DNA of 29,036 bases from IMG/VR virus record IMGVR_UViG_3300005511_000053, positions 1-29,036 of that record; one strand, 5' to 3'. Below are positions 1-6,329 of this stretch, in pieces. The translations under genes and the position numbers were made by a program. The notes under the pieces are model-generated. The model was not told the origin of the DNA, did not search any database, and worked only from the letters and a program-made list of their open reading frames with translations. Each line of letters starts with the position of its first letter. Positions within the stretch are counted from its first letter, which is position 1. This DNA is from a virus.

Positions 1-104
1 GCGGCGGCGGTGGGGGCGTCGGGCGAGCCCAGGTTGCACCAGAGCACGGCGGTGCGAAGGGAGCCGGGGGTACTCGGGGCGGCGTTCTCGTGGGTCGAAG
101 GCAT
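1..104 (-). CDS. hemH: Ferrochelatase, N-terminal fragment (host gene)
   Basis: Reading leftward from the ATG at 104 gives 34 codons with no stop before the window edge. After a variable start comes LRTAVLWCNLGSPDAPTAA, which matches the first strand and loop of ferrochelatases (usual form LLVNLGTPDAPT). Ferrochelatase inserts Fe2+ into protoporphyrin IX in the last step of heme synthesis. This is the only host gene seen, and it marks the chromosomal side of the prophage junction. The Shine-Dalgarno sequence is weak, and bases upstream of the start may belong to the prophage. Only the N-terminus is visible, so the call rests on this signature. Confidence 0.8.
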   Translation of the reverse strand, partial: MPSTHENAAPSTPGSLRTAVLWCNLGSPDAPTAA

Positions 105-192
105 GCGATATTCTCAGGCAGAATCGCCAATCGCCTTGAAAGCCGCATGGATGCTAGAGGCGGTAGGAATTCGGTAGGAAAACGGTAAGAAC
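105..192. other. Presumed attL region of the prophage
   Basis: This 88-bp gap separates the hemH start from the stop codon of a lambda-type integrase. In lambda prophages attL (BOP') also lies next to the 3' end of int, with the P' arm on the int side. Three phased repeats lie at 161-191. The core itself cannot be placed without the other prophage end; by analogy with lambda spacing it would fall roughly 50-60 bp left of the first repeat, close to the hemH start codon. This is inference from gene order and repeats. Confidence 0.5.
161..191. repeat. Three tandem 9-bp repeats, candidate integrase arm sites
   Basis: CGGTAGGAA occurs at 161-169 and 172-180, and CGGTAAGAA at 183-191. The starts are exactly 11 bp apart, so all three lie on one face of the helix. 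Lambda Int binds three tandem P' arm sites with its N-terminal domain at the same place relative to int, and the integrase here has that N-terminal domain. The repeats are seen directly; the role is inferred. Confidence 0.55.
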
Positions 193-1281
193 TCAACCTA
201 GTTTGACCTTCTTGAATTCGGCGCCGCGATTGTTCTCATAAAGGTCAGCAGAGCTATTCGCCAGATGACCCAAAAGCGTCTTGGTATCCACGCCGCCCTG
301 CTCGATATACATGCGCTTGCACAGGCTTCGCAGTTCGTGGAACGTTGGCAGATTCTCTCCTTCGCCGAGTGCCTTCGTCACGTAGTCCGTGAACTTCTGT
401 GTCACAGTGCTGATGGCCATTCTTTGGCCTGGTGAGCTTCTTCCTGTATGCGCCGTTTGGTGAACCATGTACTGACTGACAACGCCCGTGCGTCGGCATA
501 GAGCAATGGCGCCCTTCAGGCTCATCTGCATGGCGTTTGAGTAGAGTTCCAGGGGGATTGCAATCTTCACCATGCCGCGCGACTTCCTGGGCGTCACCAG
601 AAGATACTCGCCGTCCACGTCAGAGAACCTTAGGGATGCAACATCCTCTCGGCGCAATCCGGTAATCATGGCTAGCAGTGTTGCATTGCGAATCCATGGT
701 GGTGCTTTCTGAAGAGCATCCCATACCTTTGAAAAAGTAGCCGCGGTAAATCGCTGTCGAGCAACTTTTGCTTTGTGTGTCGCCGTCATCAAAGCTGGAT
801 TGGTCGTCATGTGCCCCTTGGTGATTGCATCCCCAAAAGCAGATATCAAGACTGAGCGGGCGACTTGTGCAGTGGTTGTGCCACGCTTTTTCTTGATCTC
901 GTCCAGCCCCTCGGCAGTGTCCTTCACAGTCAAGCGGCCCAATGCAAGATCGCCCATCACTTCGTTGATGGCCTTGGACTTTGACCGGTAACTCTTCATG
1001 GTGTTCTCGGCGAGGCCCAAATCCTCCAGCCATTCCTTGAGCCAATCCCGAACAGTCTTGTCCTTGCCCTCCAGCTTGTCTATCAAGCGCGTCTTGCCAA
1101 GCTGCTCAGAAGCCCAGAGATTGGCCTCGATGACTTGGAGCTTCGCGTCAGCAAGAGGAACGCGCCCAATGGCGTCGTATTTCTTCTTGATTGGGTTGAA
1201 CCAAACGTAATAGCCTGGGCGCGACTCCGAAAGGCCGACAGGCCAGTCTCTGCGATACCGCGCGCGTGGACGTGCAGCCAT
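193..1281 (-). CDS. int: Lambda-type tyrosine integrase
   Basis: A 362-aa site-specific recombinase, close in length to lambda Int (356 aa) and alignable along its length. Residues ~1-60 resemble the lambda arm-binding domain, ~75-165 the core-binding domain and ~175-362 the catalytic domain. Catalytic residues are R210 in ITGLRRED, a Lys in the following beta hairpin (K233 or K239), H315 and R318 in FHELRSL, H339 in LLGH and the nucleophile Y348. It integrates and, with Xis, excises the prophage through a covalent 3'-phosphotyrosine intermediate. The ATG shares one base with the xis stop (TGATG), so translation is probably coupled. It is the last gene of the left operon and faces the host junction. 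Confidence 0.95.
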   Translation of the reverse strand: MAARPRARYRRDWPVGLSESRPGYYVWFNPIKKKYDAIGRVPLADAKLQVIEANLWASEQLGKTRLIDKLEGKDKTVRDWLKEWLEDLGLAENTMKSYRSKSKAINEVMGDLALGRLTVKDTAEGLDEIKKKRGTTTAQVARSVLISAFGDAITKGHMTTNPALMTATHKAKVARQRFTAATFSKVWDALQKAPPWIRNATLLAMITGLRREDVASLRFSDVDGEYLLVTPRKSRGMVKIAIPLELYSNAMQMSLKGAIALCRRTGVVSQYMVHQTAHTGRSSPGQRMAISTVTQKFTDYVTKALGEGENLPTFHELRSLCKRMYIEQGGVDTKTLLGHLANSSADLYENNRGAEFKKVKLG

Positions 1282-1487
1282 CAGGCGGATCTCAGACGTG
1301 AAACAAGGCGACCAGACCGCGCCACTTCGGTGATGTGCTGGGCATTTGGCTCAACGAAGTATGTGCGGCCGATCTTCATTGGGGCCGGGACAATTCGCCC
1401 AGTTCTCGCCCATATCCGGAGCGTGTTCTCTACTGGAGGTGGATCGAACTGCTTTGCCGCCCATGCCATCAATGTGATCTTGGTCAT
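1281..1487 (-). CDS. xis: Excisionase (lambda Xis-like)
   Basis: This 68-aa protein matches lambda Xis (72 aa) in size and pattern: an N-terminal helix (LMAWAAKQFDPP), a recognition helix (ENTLRIWARTGRI) and a wing (PAPMKIGRTYFV). Xis bends attR and recruits Int to favour excision. The start at 1487 is chosen because a GGGGGGAGAG sequence lies just before it and because homology starts here; the frame is open further upstream but that extension is Arg/Cys rich and overlaps the preceding gene. Its stop overlaps the int start. Confidence 0.85.
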   Translation of the reverse strand: MTKITLMAWAAKQFDPPPVENTLRIWARTGRIVPAPMKIGRTYFVEPNAQHITEVARSGRLVSRLRSA

Positions 1488-1849
1488 CTCTCCCCCCGAA
1501 CAGCAGCGGCAAAGGCTTTGCGTGCGCTTTCGCCGATTTCGACGCGGCCGCCTGCAGGCTTGCGCGGCGGCGCACATGTCTCGATCAGATTCGCAGCGCG
1601 CTCAGTGGCGGCGTTCCAAGTCCTCTCATGCATGCGAGCCTCGAATGATCCGAGAGGGGAGCGGCAGAGGTTGCGGCCGTCTTCGGTCCAGTATTGCTTG
1701 AAGGAGGCGGGATGCTGGGCACAGGCCTTGTCCCAGACGGCCTGCATTACGGCGCGCAGTTGGTCGGCGGTGTAGAGGTTGCCGGTGGTTGCTCGGCGAA
1801 TATAGGGCTCCGGCATCAGCGCCTCGAACTCGTCGCGGGGTGGGGTCAT
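1484..1849 (-). CDS. Hypothetical phage protein
   Basis: A 121-aa protein starting MTPPRDEFEALMPEPYIRR. It is rich in Trp, Arg and Ala in the middle and has no membrane segment or motif I recognise. The ATG at 1849 follows AAAGGA and overlaps the previous stop in an ATGA, typical of this operon. The 3' end overlaps the xis start by 4 bp. Its place in the int-xis end of the left operon suggests an accessory early function that cannot be specified. Confidence 0.75.
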   Translation of the reverse strand: MTPPRDEFEALMPEPYIRRATTGNLYTADQLRAVMQAVWDKACAQHPASFKQYWTEDGRNLCRSPLGSFEARMHERTWNAATERAANLIETCAPPRKPAGGRVEIGESARKAFAAAVRGER

Positions 1850-2046
1850 GAGGGGTCCTTTCCGCCGAGCAGTTGCCAAGCCTTCTTGGCGTGCGCAAGT
1901 TGCTCATTGGCTCTTTGCACTTCGGCCTTTGCTGTTTGGAGTCGCTGCCATTCAGGGAAGATGTGTGGTGTTGTGCGCTTAAGGGCTCGAATGTGAAGCT
2001 GGGCAGATCGGATACTTTGGCCCAAGCGCTCGTGATATGCATTCAT
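1846..2046 (-). CDS. Small hypothetical protein, predicted helical
   Basis: A 66-aa basic protein, probably one or two long amphipathic helices (LHIRALKRTTPHIFPEW, then QTAKAEVQRANEQLAHAKKA). It could be a coiled coil or a DNA- or protein-binding helix. AGGGG precedes the ATG, and both ends overlap neighbours by ATGA. No family recognised. Confidence 0.7.
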   Translation of the reverse strand: MNAYHERLGQSIRSAQLHIRALKRTTPHIFPEWQRLQTAKAEVQRANEQLAHAKKAWQLLGGKDPS

Positions 2047-2234
2047 TCTTTTCCCCTATAAATCGCAGCTGCTGCGCGGGTGGCAGGCATGTAGGTATGG
2101 TCAGCGGGTTGTCCAGCGCGTGGGCCTGTGAGAATGGGCTGATGAACGGCCATGTGCTCAGCCCATCCGCAGATGCGGCACGGGTTGACCACGTCGGCCT
2201 TCGGCGCTGTAGGTGGCGCTTTGCGTTTCAGCAT
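2043..2234 (-). CDS. Small protein with CxxC motif
   Basis: A 63-aa protein with CRICGWAEHMAVHQ near residues 18-31, a CxxC followed by two His that could bind one zinc ion. Such zinc-knuckle miniproteins are common in phage early operons. A strong GAGGAGGGG sequence precedes the ATG. It overlaps the gene before it by 7 bp and the one after by 4 bp. Function unknown. Confidence 0.7.
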   Translation of the reverse strand: MLKRKAPPTAPKADVVNPCRICGWAEHMAVHQPILTGPRAGQPADHTYMPATRAAAAIYRGKE

Positions 2235-2644
2235 CCCCGCCCCTCCTCGTCGCGATGTGAGAGGGCGGCGTCTACAGCGGCATCGAGTTCGCTATTGCAA
2301 GCGCCTGCACCGATATGCACCCAGACAACATTGCAGAGCTCTCCGCGTGCTGCTCTCCAACGCCGCGCATCCGCCTCCGCCTCGCGCACCCTGGCTTCGA
2401 GCTGGGCGATGGTGGCGTCTTTAGCGGCGAGGGCTGATTCGGCGTCTTCGAGGCGCACCATTGCCATGCTGATGCAGTCCGCGTCGCTGCCGTCTGGATC
2501 ACTCGGGTAGACCGAGTCTTGGCAGACGCAGTCGTCGCCGTCCCAAACAGGAGTTCGATCTCGCGTTGCCCGCAGATATGCAATCACAGGCATCGCTTCT
2601 CGAATCGCTGCGAGCGCGTTGCTCGCGGTGGGGGTGGTGGTCAT
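2228..2644 (-). CDS. Hypothetical protein with coiled coil
   Basis: A 138-aa protein starting MTTTPTASNALAAIREAM. Residues ~68-110 (MVRLEDAESALAAKDATIAQ and onward) form a clear heptad-like coiled coil, followed by an Ala-rich tail. Cys-containing segments before and after it have no recognised family. The ATG at 2644 overlaps the methyltransferase stop (ATGA), so I prefer it to the longer open frame, whose extension is antisense-like Arg-rich sequence. Possibly structural or a multimerising accessory factor; function unknown. Confidence 0.7.
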   Translation of the reverse strand: MTTTPTASNALAAIREAMPVIAYLRATRDRTPVWDGDDCVCQDSVYPSDPDGSDADCISMAMVRLEDAESALAAKDATIAQLEARVREAEADARRWRAARGELCNVVWVHIGAGACNSELDAAVDAALSHRDEEGRGC

Positions 2645-3189
2645 GCGGCCTCCAGCTGCTTGTTGGTGATGGCCTCCACGGCCTGGATTCGTTCCCCGAT
2701 CCATCGAGCGCACGGCACGGCCCACGAGTTGCCCAGGGCCTTGTAGCGCGGGCCATCGGCAGCAGGCTTGCCACGCACCGTGATGGCGGTGTAGTCGTCG
2801 GGGAAGCCCTGCAGGCGCTCGCACTCGCGTGGCGTGAGGCGGCGAACTTGCATGCCGCGCGCGACGAGCTCACTGTCTGCATGGTGGCCCGGGCTGTTGG
2901 TCTGTCCGCCTCCTCGGCTGGATCGAGCCACCATCGTTGCCGCGACCTGCGGCGTGTATGCCGGCACGATGTACGAGTCCTTGCTATGGCCGCTCCTGGC
3001 GCTGTGGCCTGCTGGCGTGTTCGCCCCATTGAGCATGGTCGGCATCACATCGATGTGCGCCACCGGCACCAGTGGCGTGCCTCGCCCCGTGCCGTCCTCG
3101 CTGGCGTCGAAGCCCTCGCCGGTCAGTGCGTGAGCGACGCCAAAGTGACCCCCGTTGGTAGGAATCAGCGTCTCCGATTCCGCGTCCAT
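2641..3189 (-). CDS. C5 cytosine methyltransferase, C-terminal part after frameshift
   Basis: This frame encodes the C-terminal half of an m5C DNA methyltransferase: target-recognition region, motif IX (RRLTPRECERLQGFPDDYT) and motif X (ALGNSWAVPCARWIGERI). It lacks motifs I-VIII, which are encoded just upstream in another frame (2984-3949). Taking one G out of the nine-G run at 3198-3206 joins both halves into one reading frame with NAKGGAGRMDAESETL at the junction, a sequence expected for this family. Residue 1 here is an internal Met of the full protein, so this piece alone should have no activity. Whether the run is a natural phase-variable tract, a mutation or a sequencing error cannot be told from the sequence. 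Confidence 0.8.
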   Translation of the reverse strand: MDAESETLIPTNGGHFGVAHALTGEGFDASEDGTGRGTPLVPVAHIDVMPTMLNGANTPAGHSARSGHSKDSYIVPAYTPQVAATMVARSSRGGGQTNSPGHHADSELVARGMQVRRLTPRECERLQGFPDDYTAITVRGKPAADGPRYKALGNSWAVPCARWIGERIQAVEAITNKQLEAA

Positions 3190-3949
3190 CCGGCCTGCCC
3201 CCCCCCTTGGCGTTCAGGCACATGCTGATGAGGTGCCCATGTCCGTGGTTGGCGTCTTGGCCGCTGGCTCCTTGGAGGCGTTCGAAACTTGCGTCAATGC
3301 ACGGTGCAACGCGCTCGGCAATTCCTTGCCCCGCTTGGCGGCTCGGCGCAGGATGCCCCGACAGGCTGTGGCGCTCAAAAAGTACCGCTGCGGCAGCTCG
3401 CCAGTCTCCAAGACATCCGACAACGAACACACGTCGGCGTCGCTGGGGAACTCCGAAGTACTGAGCGTCAAGAATCCGGTATGCGTACCCATACCCGAGT
3501 TCGCCCAGTCCGGCGAGGAAGGATCCGAAATCACTCGTTTCGTCAGCTTCCCATTCCTGTCCTTCGACCAGATCACTCGGCGGCTGATCGCCGGACCAGA
3601 TGGAAAGGACACCGGGGACGTTCTCCCAAACCACCCACTTGGGCCGATACTTTGCAGCAATCGCAAGGTAGGTAAGCATGAGGTTGCCACGAGGGTCAGC
3701 CAGTCCTGCTCGGAGACCTGCGACGCTGAAGGATTGGCAAGGGGTTCCTCCGCAGAGAAGATCGAGAGTTGCATCTGGCCAGTCCTTGAACTTCGTCATG
3801 TCGCCCAGGTTGGGCACGTCGGGGTAGTGGTGTGCGAGCACAGCGCACGGGAAGGGCTCAATCTCACTAAAACCCCAAGCTTTCCAGCCGAGGGGCTGCC
3901 AGGCGACGGAAGCCGCCTCGATGCCAGAGCAGACGGATAGGAATCGCAT
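2984..3949 (-). CDS. C5 cytosine methyltransferase, N-terminal part ending in frameshift
   Basis: Residues 1-~248 carry the catalytic half of an m5C DNA methyltransferase: motif I (SVCSGIEAAS, AdoMet binding), motif IV with catalytic C71 in GGTPCQS, motif VI (WENVPG, ENV at 109-111) and motif VIII (PQRRRRVFVVG). After the nine-G run at 3198-3206 the frame enters out-of-frame sequence rich in Arg and His and stops at 2984. The intact gene would span 2641-3949, about 435 codons. No cognate endonuclease is nearby, so it would be an orphan phage methyltransferase, probably shielding phage DNA from host restriction. It starts directly after the stop of the preceding gene (TAGATG). Confidence 0.85.
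   Translation of the reverse strand: MRFLSVCSGIEAASVAWQPLGWKAWGFSEIEPFPCAVLAHHYPDVPNLGDMTKFKDWPDATLDLLCGGTPCQSFSVAGLRAGLADPRGNLMLTYLAIAAKYRPKWVVWENVPGVLSIWSGDQPPSDLVEGQEWEADETSDFGSFLAGLGELGYGYAYRILDAQYFGVPQRRRRVFVVGCLGDWRAAAAVLFERHSLSGHPAPSRQAGQGIAERVAPCIDASFERLQGASGQDANHGHGHLISMCLNAKGGGRPDGRGIGDADSYQRGSLWRRSRTDRRGLRRQRGRHGARHATGAGGAHRCDADHAQWGEHASRPQRQERP
3198..3206 (-). repeat. Nine-G homopolymer at the methyltransferase frameshift
   Basis: The minus strand reads AAG followed by nine G and then CAGGCC. With eight G the two halves of the methyltransferase are in frame; with nine they are not. Poly-G runs of this length are classic slipped-strand sites in phase-variable restriction-modification genes, but also common sites of sequencing error. 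Confidence 0.9.
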
Positions 3950-4276
3950 CTACCGTTCTCCTTCGCCCTGCACAGCGGCGCGGGCGGCGATCAGCTCATG
4001 GGCACGCCGATAGAGCGCGGCAGAAATGCTCGTCTCGCTTTCGGCATCACACGACTCTGCAAGGATCTCGCAGAGCACGACGGCCAACGGGTCCACCGCA
4101 TCGCTGGCGCTGTGGGATGGAGCGGCGGCGAGTGCCAATACGGCGCGGCAGATAGCTGGGTAGTTCGGCATCTCGTGCGAGCCGTTCATGAAAACGAAGG
4201 GCCGGCAGAACTCGCGCCATTCAGCGTCGGTCTTGTGCGTCGCCGGGTTAATGGTCACGGTGATGGTGTCAGCCAT
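3950..4276 (-). CDS. Hypothetical phage protein
   Basis: A 108-aa protein starting MADTITVTINPATHKTDAEW. After a short beta-like start, the C-terminal ~65 residues are predicted helical and Ala-rich (ICRAVLALAAAPSH, LAVVLCEILAES). GAGGAG precedes the ATG. It ends immediately before the cytosine methyltransferase start and overlaps the adenine methyltransferase by 8 bp, so it is made with both enzymes. Function unknown. Confidence 0.7.
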   Translation of the reverse strand: MADTITVTINPATHKTDAEWREFCRPFVFMNGSHEMPNYPAICRAVLALAAAPSHSASDAVDPLAVVLCEILAESCDAESETSISAALYRRAHELIAARAAVQGEGER

Positions 4277-4772
4277 TGCTCTGCTCCTCAATGCTCTTGG
4301 CGTTGTCGTGATCGAGAACGAAGCAGGCGATGTGTCGGCCAGTTCCTTTCCCCGTGGATCCATCCTCAGTCGCCACCCACCGCACATCGCCGAGGTTGCG
4401 AACCTTTGCCCCTGCCTCCAGAAGCATCAGCACCCACTTATCCATCGGGTAGACCAGTACCACGCGCTTGCCCTTCTTGTGCTCGGCGATGGCCTTGCGC
4501 GCCCAGGCTGTCGGGCCCTTCTTCTTGCCCTCGTGGATGATCGATCCGAAGGGTGGATTCACGTAGTTCGACTGGCCCCATTCGCATGTCAGGCCATCGA
4601 AGTCTTCGGGCTTCGGGAATGGGCACGGATCGAAGTCGAAATCGAACTCGCCATCCAGGCTCTGGTAAAGCGAATGTGGCGTGAGCCAGTAGTGCTTCCC
4701 GTCGTCGCCGTTGCCGACGTGGAACTTGTTGGCCTCGGGGGCGAGCTGGCTTTGATGCAGTGCTTCAACCAT
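4269..4772 (-). CDS. Dam-like N6-adenine DNA methyltransferase
   Basis: A 167-aa protein of the short phage Dam type: YWLTPHSLYQSL, then FDFDFDPCPF, then the catalytic motif IV as NPPF in QSNYVNPPFGS, and later RVVLVYPMDKW. NPPF is an accepted variant of the D/N-P-P-Y/F motif that positions the target adenine. The predicted product is N6-methyladenine in phage DNA, which could block restriction or alter timing of gene expression. AAGGGAG precedes the ATG at 4772; the frame is open further upstream but that stretch is Ser/Arg-rich shadow sequence. It lies next to the cytosine methyltransferase, so the phage carries two modification activities. Target sequence unknown. Confidence 0.85.
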   Translation of the reverse strand: MVEALHQSQLAPEANKFHVGNGDDGKHYWLTPHSLYQSLDGEFDFDFDPCPFPKPEDFDGLTCEWGQSNYVNPPFGSIIHEGKKKGPTAWARKAIAEHKKGKRVVLVYPMDKWVLMLLEAGAKVRNLGDVRWVATEDGSTGKGTGRHIACFVLDHDNAKSIEEQSNG

Positions 4773-6000
4773 TGCGGGGCTCCCTTGCGCTGTCGGTGAG
4801 GGCACTATCAATGTCCGAGAGCAAAGCATGAACGCCGCTCGGGTCTTGCTTGACGCCGCCGCTATCCGTCCACCGCACGTTCTTGAGCGCATAGCTCGCG
4901 ACGAAGAATCTCGCCTTCTCAAGGAGCGCCACCGCCCCGGCATGCTCCTGAGAGGCGAGGGATTTACGCACGGCCAATTCAACACCGCGCGCAAAATCGT
5001 GAATACGAGGGGCATCGCACTCGCCGAAGCAGTCGTATTCCTCCTGAAGAACATCGATCTGCTCATCCGTCAGCACCTCACCATCCTCCTTCGCCTGCGC
5101 CTCGGGGGCTGCCTTCTTGACCGCAGCAGGACGATTGCAAGGACCGATTCCCGGGTATGCGCATGGCATCTGTCCGCAGCACGATGGCAGCGGGCTCTTG
5201 ATGTGCGCATAGTTCCACTCGACCGTCACGTCTTCGCCGCACTTCCTGCAGCGGATACGCGTCGTGCCATCGAGCTTCCCAGGCGCTTCCATGGCATCGA
5301 TCTGCCGCGCCAGTTCGTTGATGATTCCAGCCGCAGTCCCGGGATAGTTCGCGCACCATTCGCGCGTCATGGGTGCCGGCTTCTCTTGTGGCGCCTCGGG
5401 GGCTGTGGTTGCTGCGAGGGCGGCAGGCAAGGGCGAATGCTTGGGCTTGGCGGCCTGCTTGGCGCGGATTTTTGCCGTGATGGCCGGCACATTGATGCGC
5501 GCCAGCTCAGTTTCGCCCTCGGCGTGCATGTCGAGTTTTTGGGCCTCGCACAACGCGGCCAGCGTGACCATGACGCCGCCCACCTCTTGCCCCTTCTCAC
5601 CAATCGGGCGGTTGAAGGTGTAGTCCACAAGCTGGTGTGCTTCGCTCGCCGTGCAACCGCAGGCTTGCACCAACTCCAGCGCTTCTTCCAGGAACCGGTG
5701 ATTGCGCTCTTCGTGGTCCCCTGCAATCGCCTCTCCGAAGCATTCAAGCAGCCACGGCTTCACGCGGCGCTGAAACGCCTCTGATCCCGCTGCCGGGGCG
5801 GCCTCGGGCGTGCTGGGGGCGGCGAGGTGGTATTCCTCGATCTTGTGGCCTTGTTCGGGCAAGCTGAAATGCGCCACGACATCATCGTCTTCGGTAAACC
5901 AGTGGCTAAGGCCGCTCGGGACTGTGATCTTCCAGACTTTGCGGGCAGTGCCTGCTGCTGCCTCGCGCGCTGCGCCCGTGGTGGTGGTGGGTTGGGTCAT
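4765..6000 (-). CDS. MazG-like domain protein with zinc ribbon and C-terminal repeat module
   Basis: A 411-aa multidomain protein. Residues ~80-170 resemble phage MazG-like all-alpha NTP pyrophosphatases: NHRFLEEALELVQACG, then GQEVGGVMVTLAAL, supplying the acidic residues of the metal site. Next comes a Pro/Ala linker (~180-210), a Cys-rich segment (CRKCG at 251-255, CCGQMPC at 274-280, C288) probably binding zinc, and a module TDEQIDVLQEEYDC at ~311-345 also found in the gene ending at 6322. MazG proteins hydrolyse (d)NTPs or alarmones; here the substrate is not evident. AAGGA precedes the ATG, which overlaps the previous stop. Confidence 0.75.
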   Translation of the reverse strand: MTQPTTTTGAAREAAAGTARKVWKITVPSGLSHWFTEDDDVVAHFSLPEQGHKIEEYHLAAPSTPEAAPAAGSEAFQRRVKPWLLECFGEAIAGDHEERNHRFLEEALELVQACGCTASEAHQLVDYTFNRPIGEKGQEVGGVMVTLAALCEAQKLDMHAEGETELARINVPAITAKIRAKQAAKPKHSPLPAALAATTAPEAPQEKPAPMTREWCANYPGTAAGIINELARQIDAMEAPGKLDGTTRIRCRKCGEDVTVEWNYAHIKSPLPSCCGQMPCAYPGIGPCNRPAAVKKAAPEAQAKEDGEVLTDEQIDVLQEEYDCFGECDAPRIHDFARGVELAVRKSLASQEHAGAVALLEKARFFVASYALKNVRWTDSGGVKQDPSGVHALLSDIDSALTDSAREPRNG

Positions 6001-6329
6001 GGCTGTTGGTCCTTGGTGGTGGCATCGAGCCGCTTCAGTTGTTCGCGAAGGCCGTTCACACTGCAGACTTCGTTGCCTGCTAGCGTGCCAGCGTTGTAGG
6101 CATGGCCCTCGCCGTGCGCGCGCAGATGTGAAGCGATCAACTTCGCGTGCGGTGATGTATGGCCGCACCAGCGGTCGAGGTCATCTACGGCGTAGATGTA
6201 GCGGTTGCAGCGGTCCATGTGGTCCTGCCACATCCTGCGTTGCTTCATGCCGCCACGGAACTCGCCAAGGTAGTAAGCAAGGACAGCCCACCCCAACCCC
6301 AGCAGAACGTAAGTCGAAGCTTCAGCCAC
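5997..6329 (-). CDS. Small membrane protein
   Basis: A 110-aa protein with one N-terminal transmembrane segment (YVLLGLGWAVLAYYLG, residues ~7-22) followed by a basic stretch (GGMKQRRMW), so the C-terminal ~80 residues probably lie in the cytoplasm. These contain several His and three Cys. I choose the GTG at 6329 because GGAGG lies six bases before it; an upstream extension of the frame would overlap the previous gene more deeply. Function unknown. Confidence 0.65.
   Translation of the reverse strand: MAEASTYVLLGLGWAVLAYYLGEFRGGMKQRRMWQDHMDRCNRYIYAVDDLDRWCGHTSPHAKLIASHLRAHGEGHAYNAGTLAGNEVCSVNGLREQLKRLDATTKDQQP

Noticed and set aside
3155-3940. 261-codon plus-strand frame opposite the methyltransferase
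   Set aside because: It mirrors the methyltransferase N-terminal half, whose motifs I, IV, VI and VIII are intact on the other strand.
4828-5784. 318-codon plus-strand frame opposite the MazG-like gene
   Set aside because: Arg/Leu-rich antisense frame in GC-rich DNA without SD or domain; the opposite strand carries recognised domains and operon-type overlaps.
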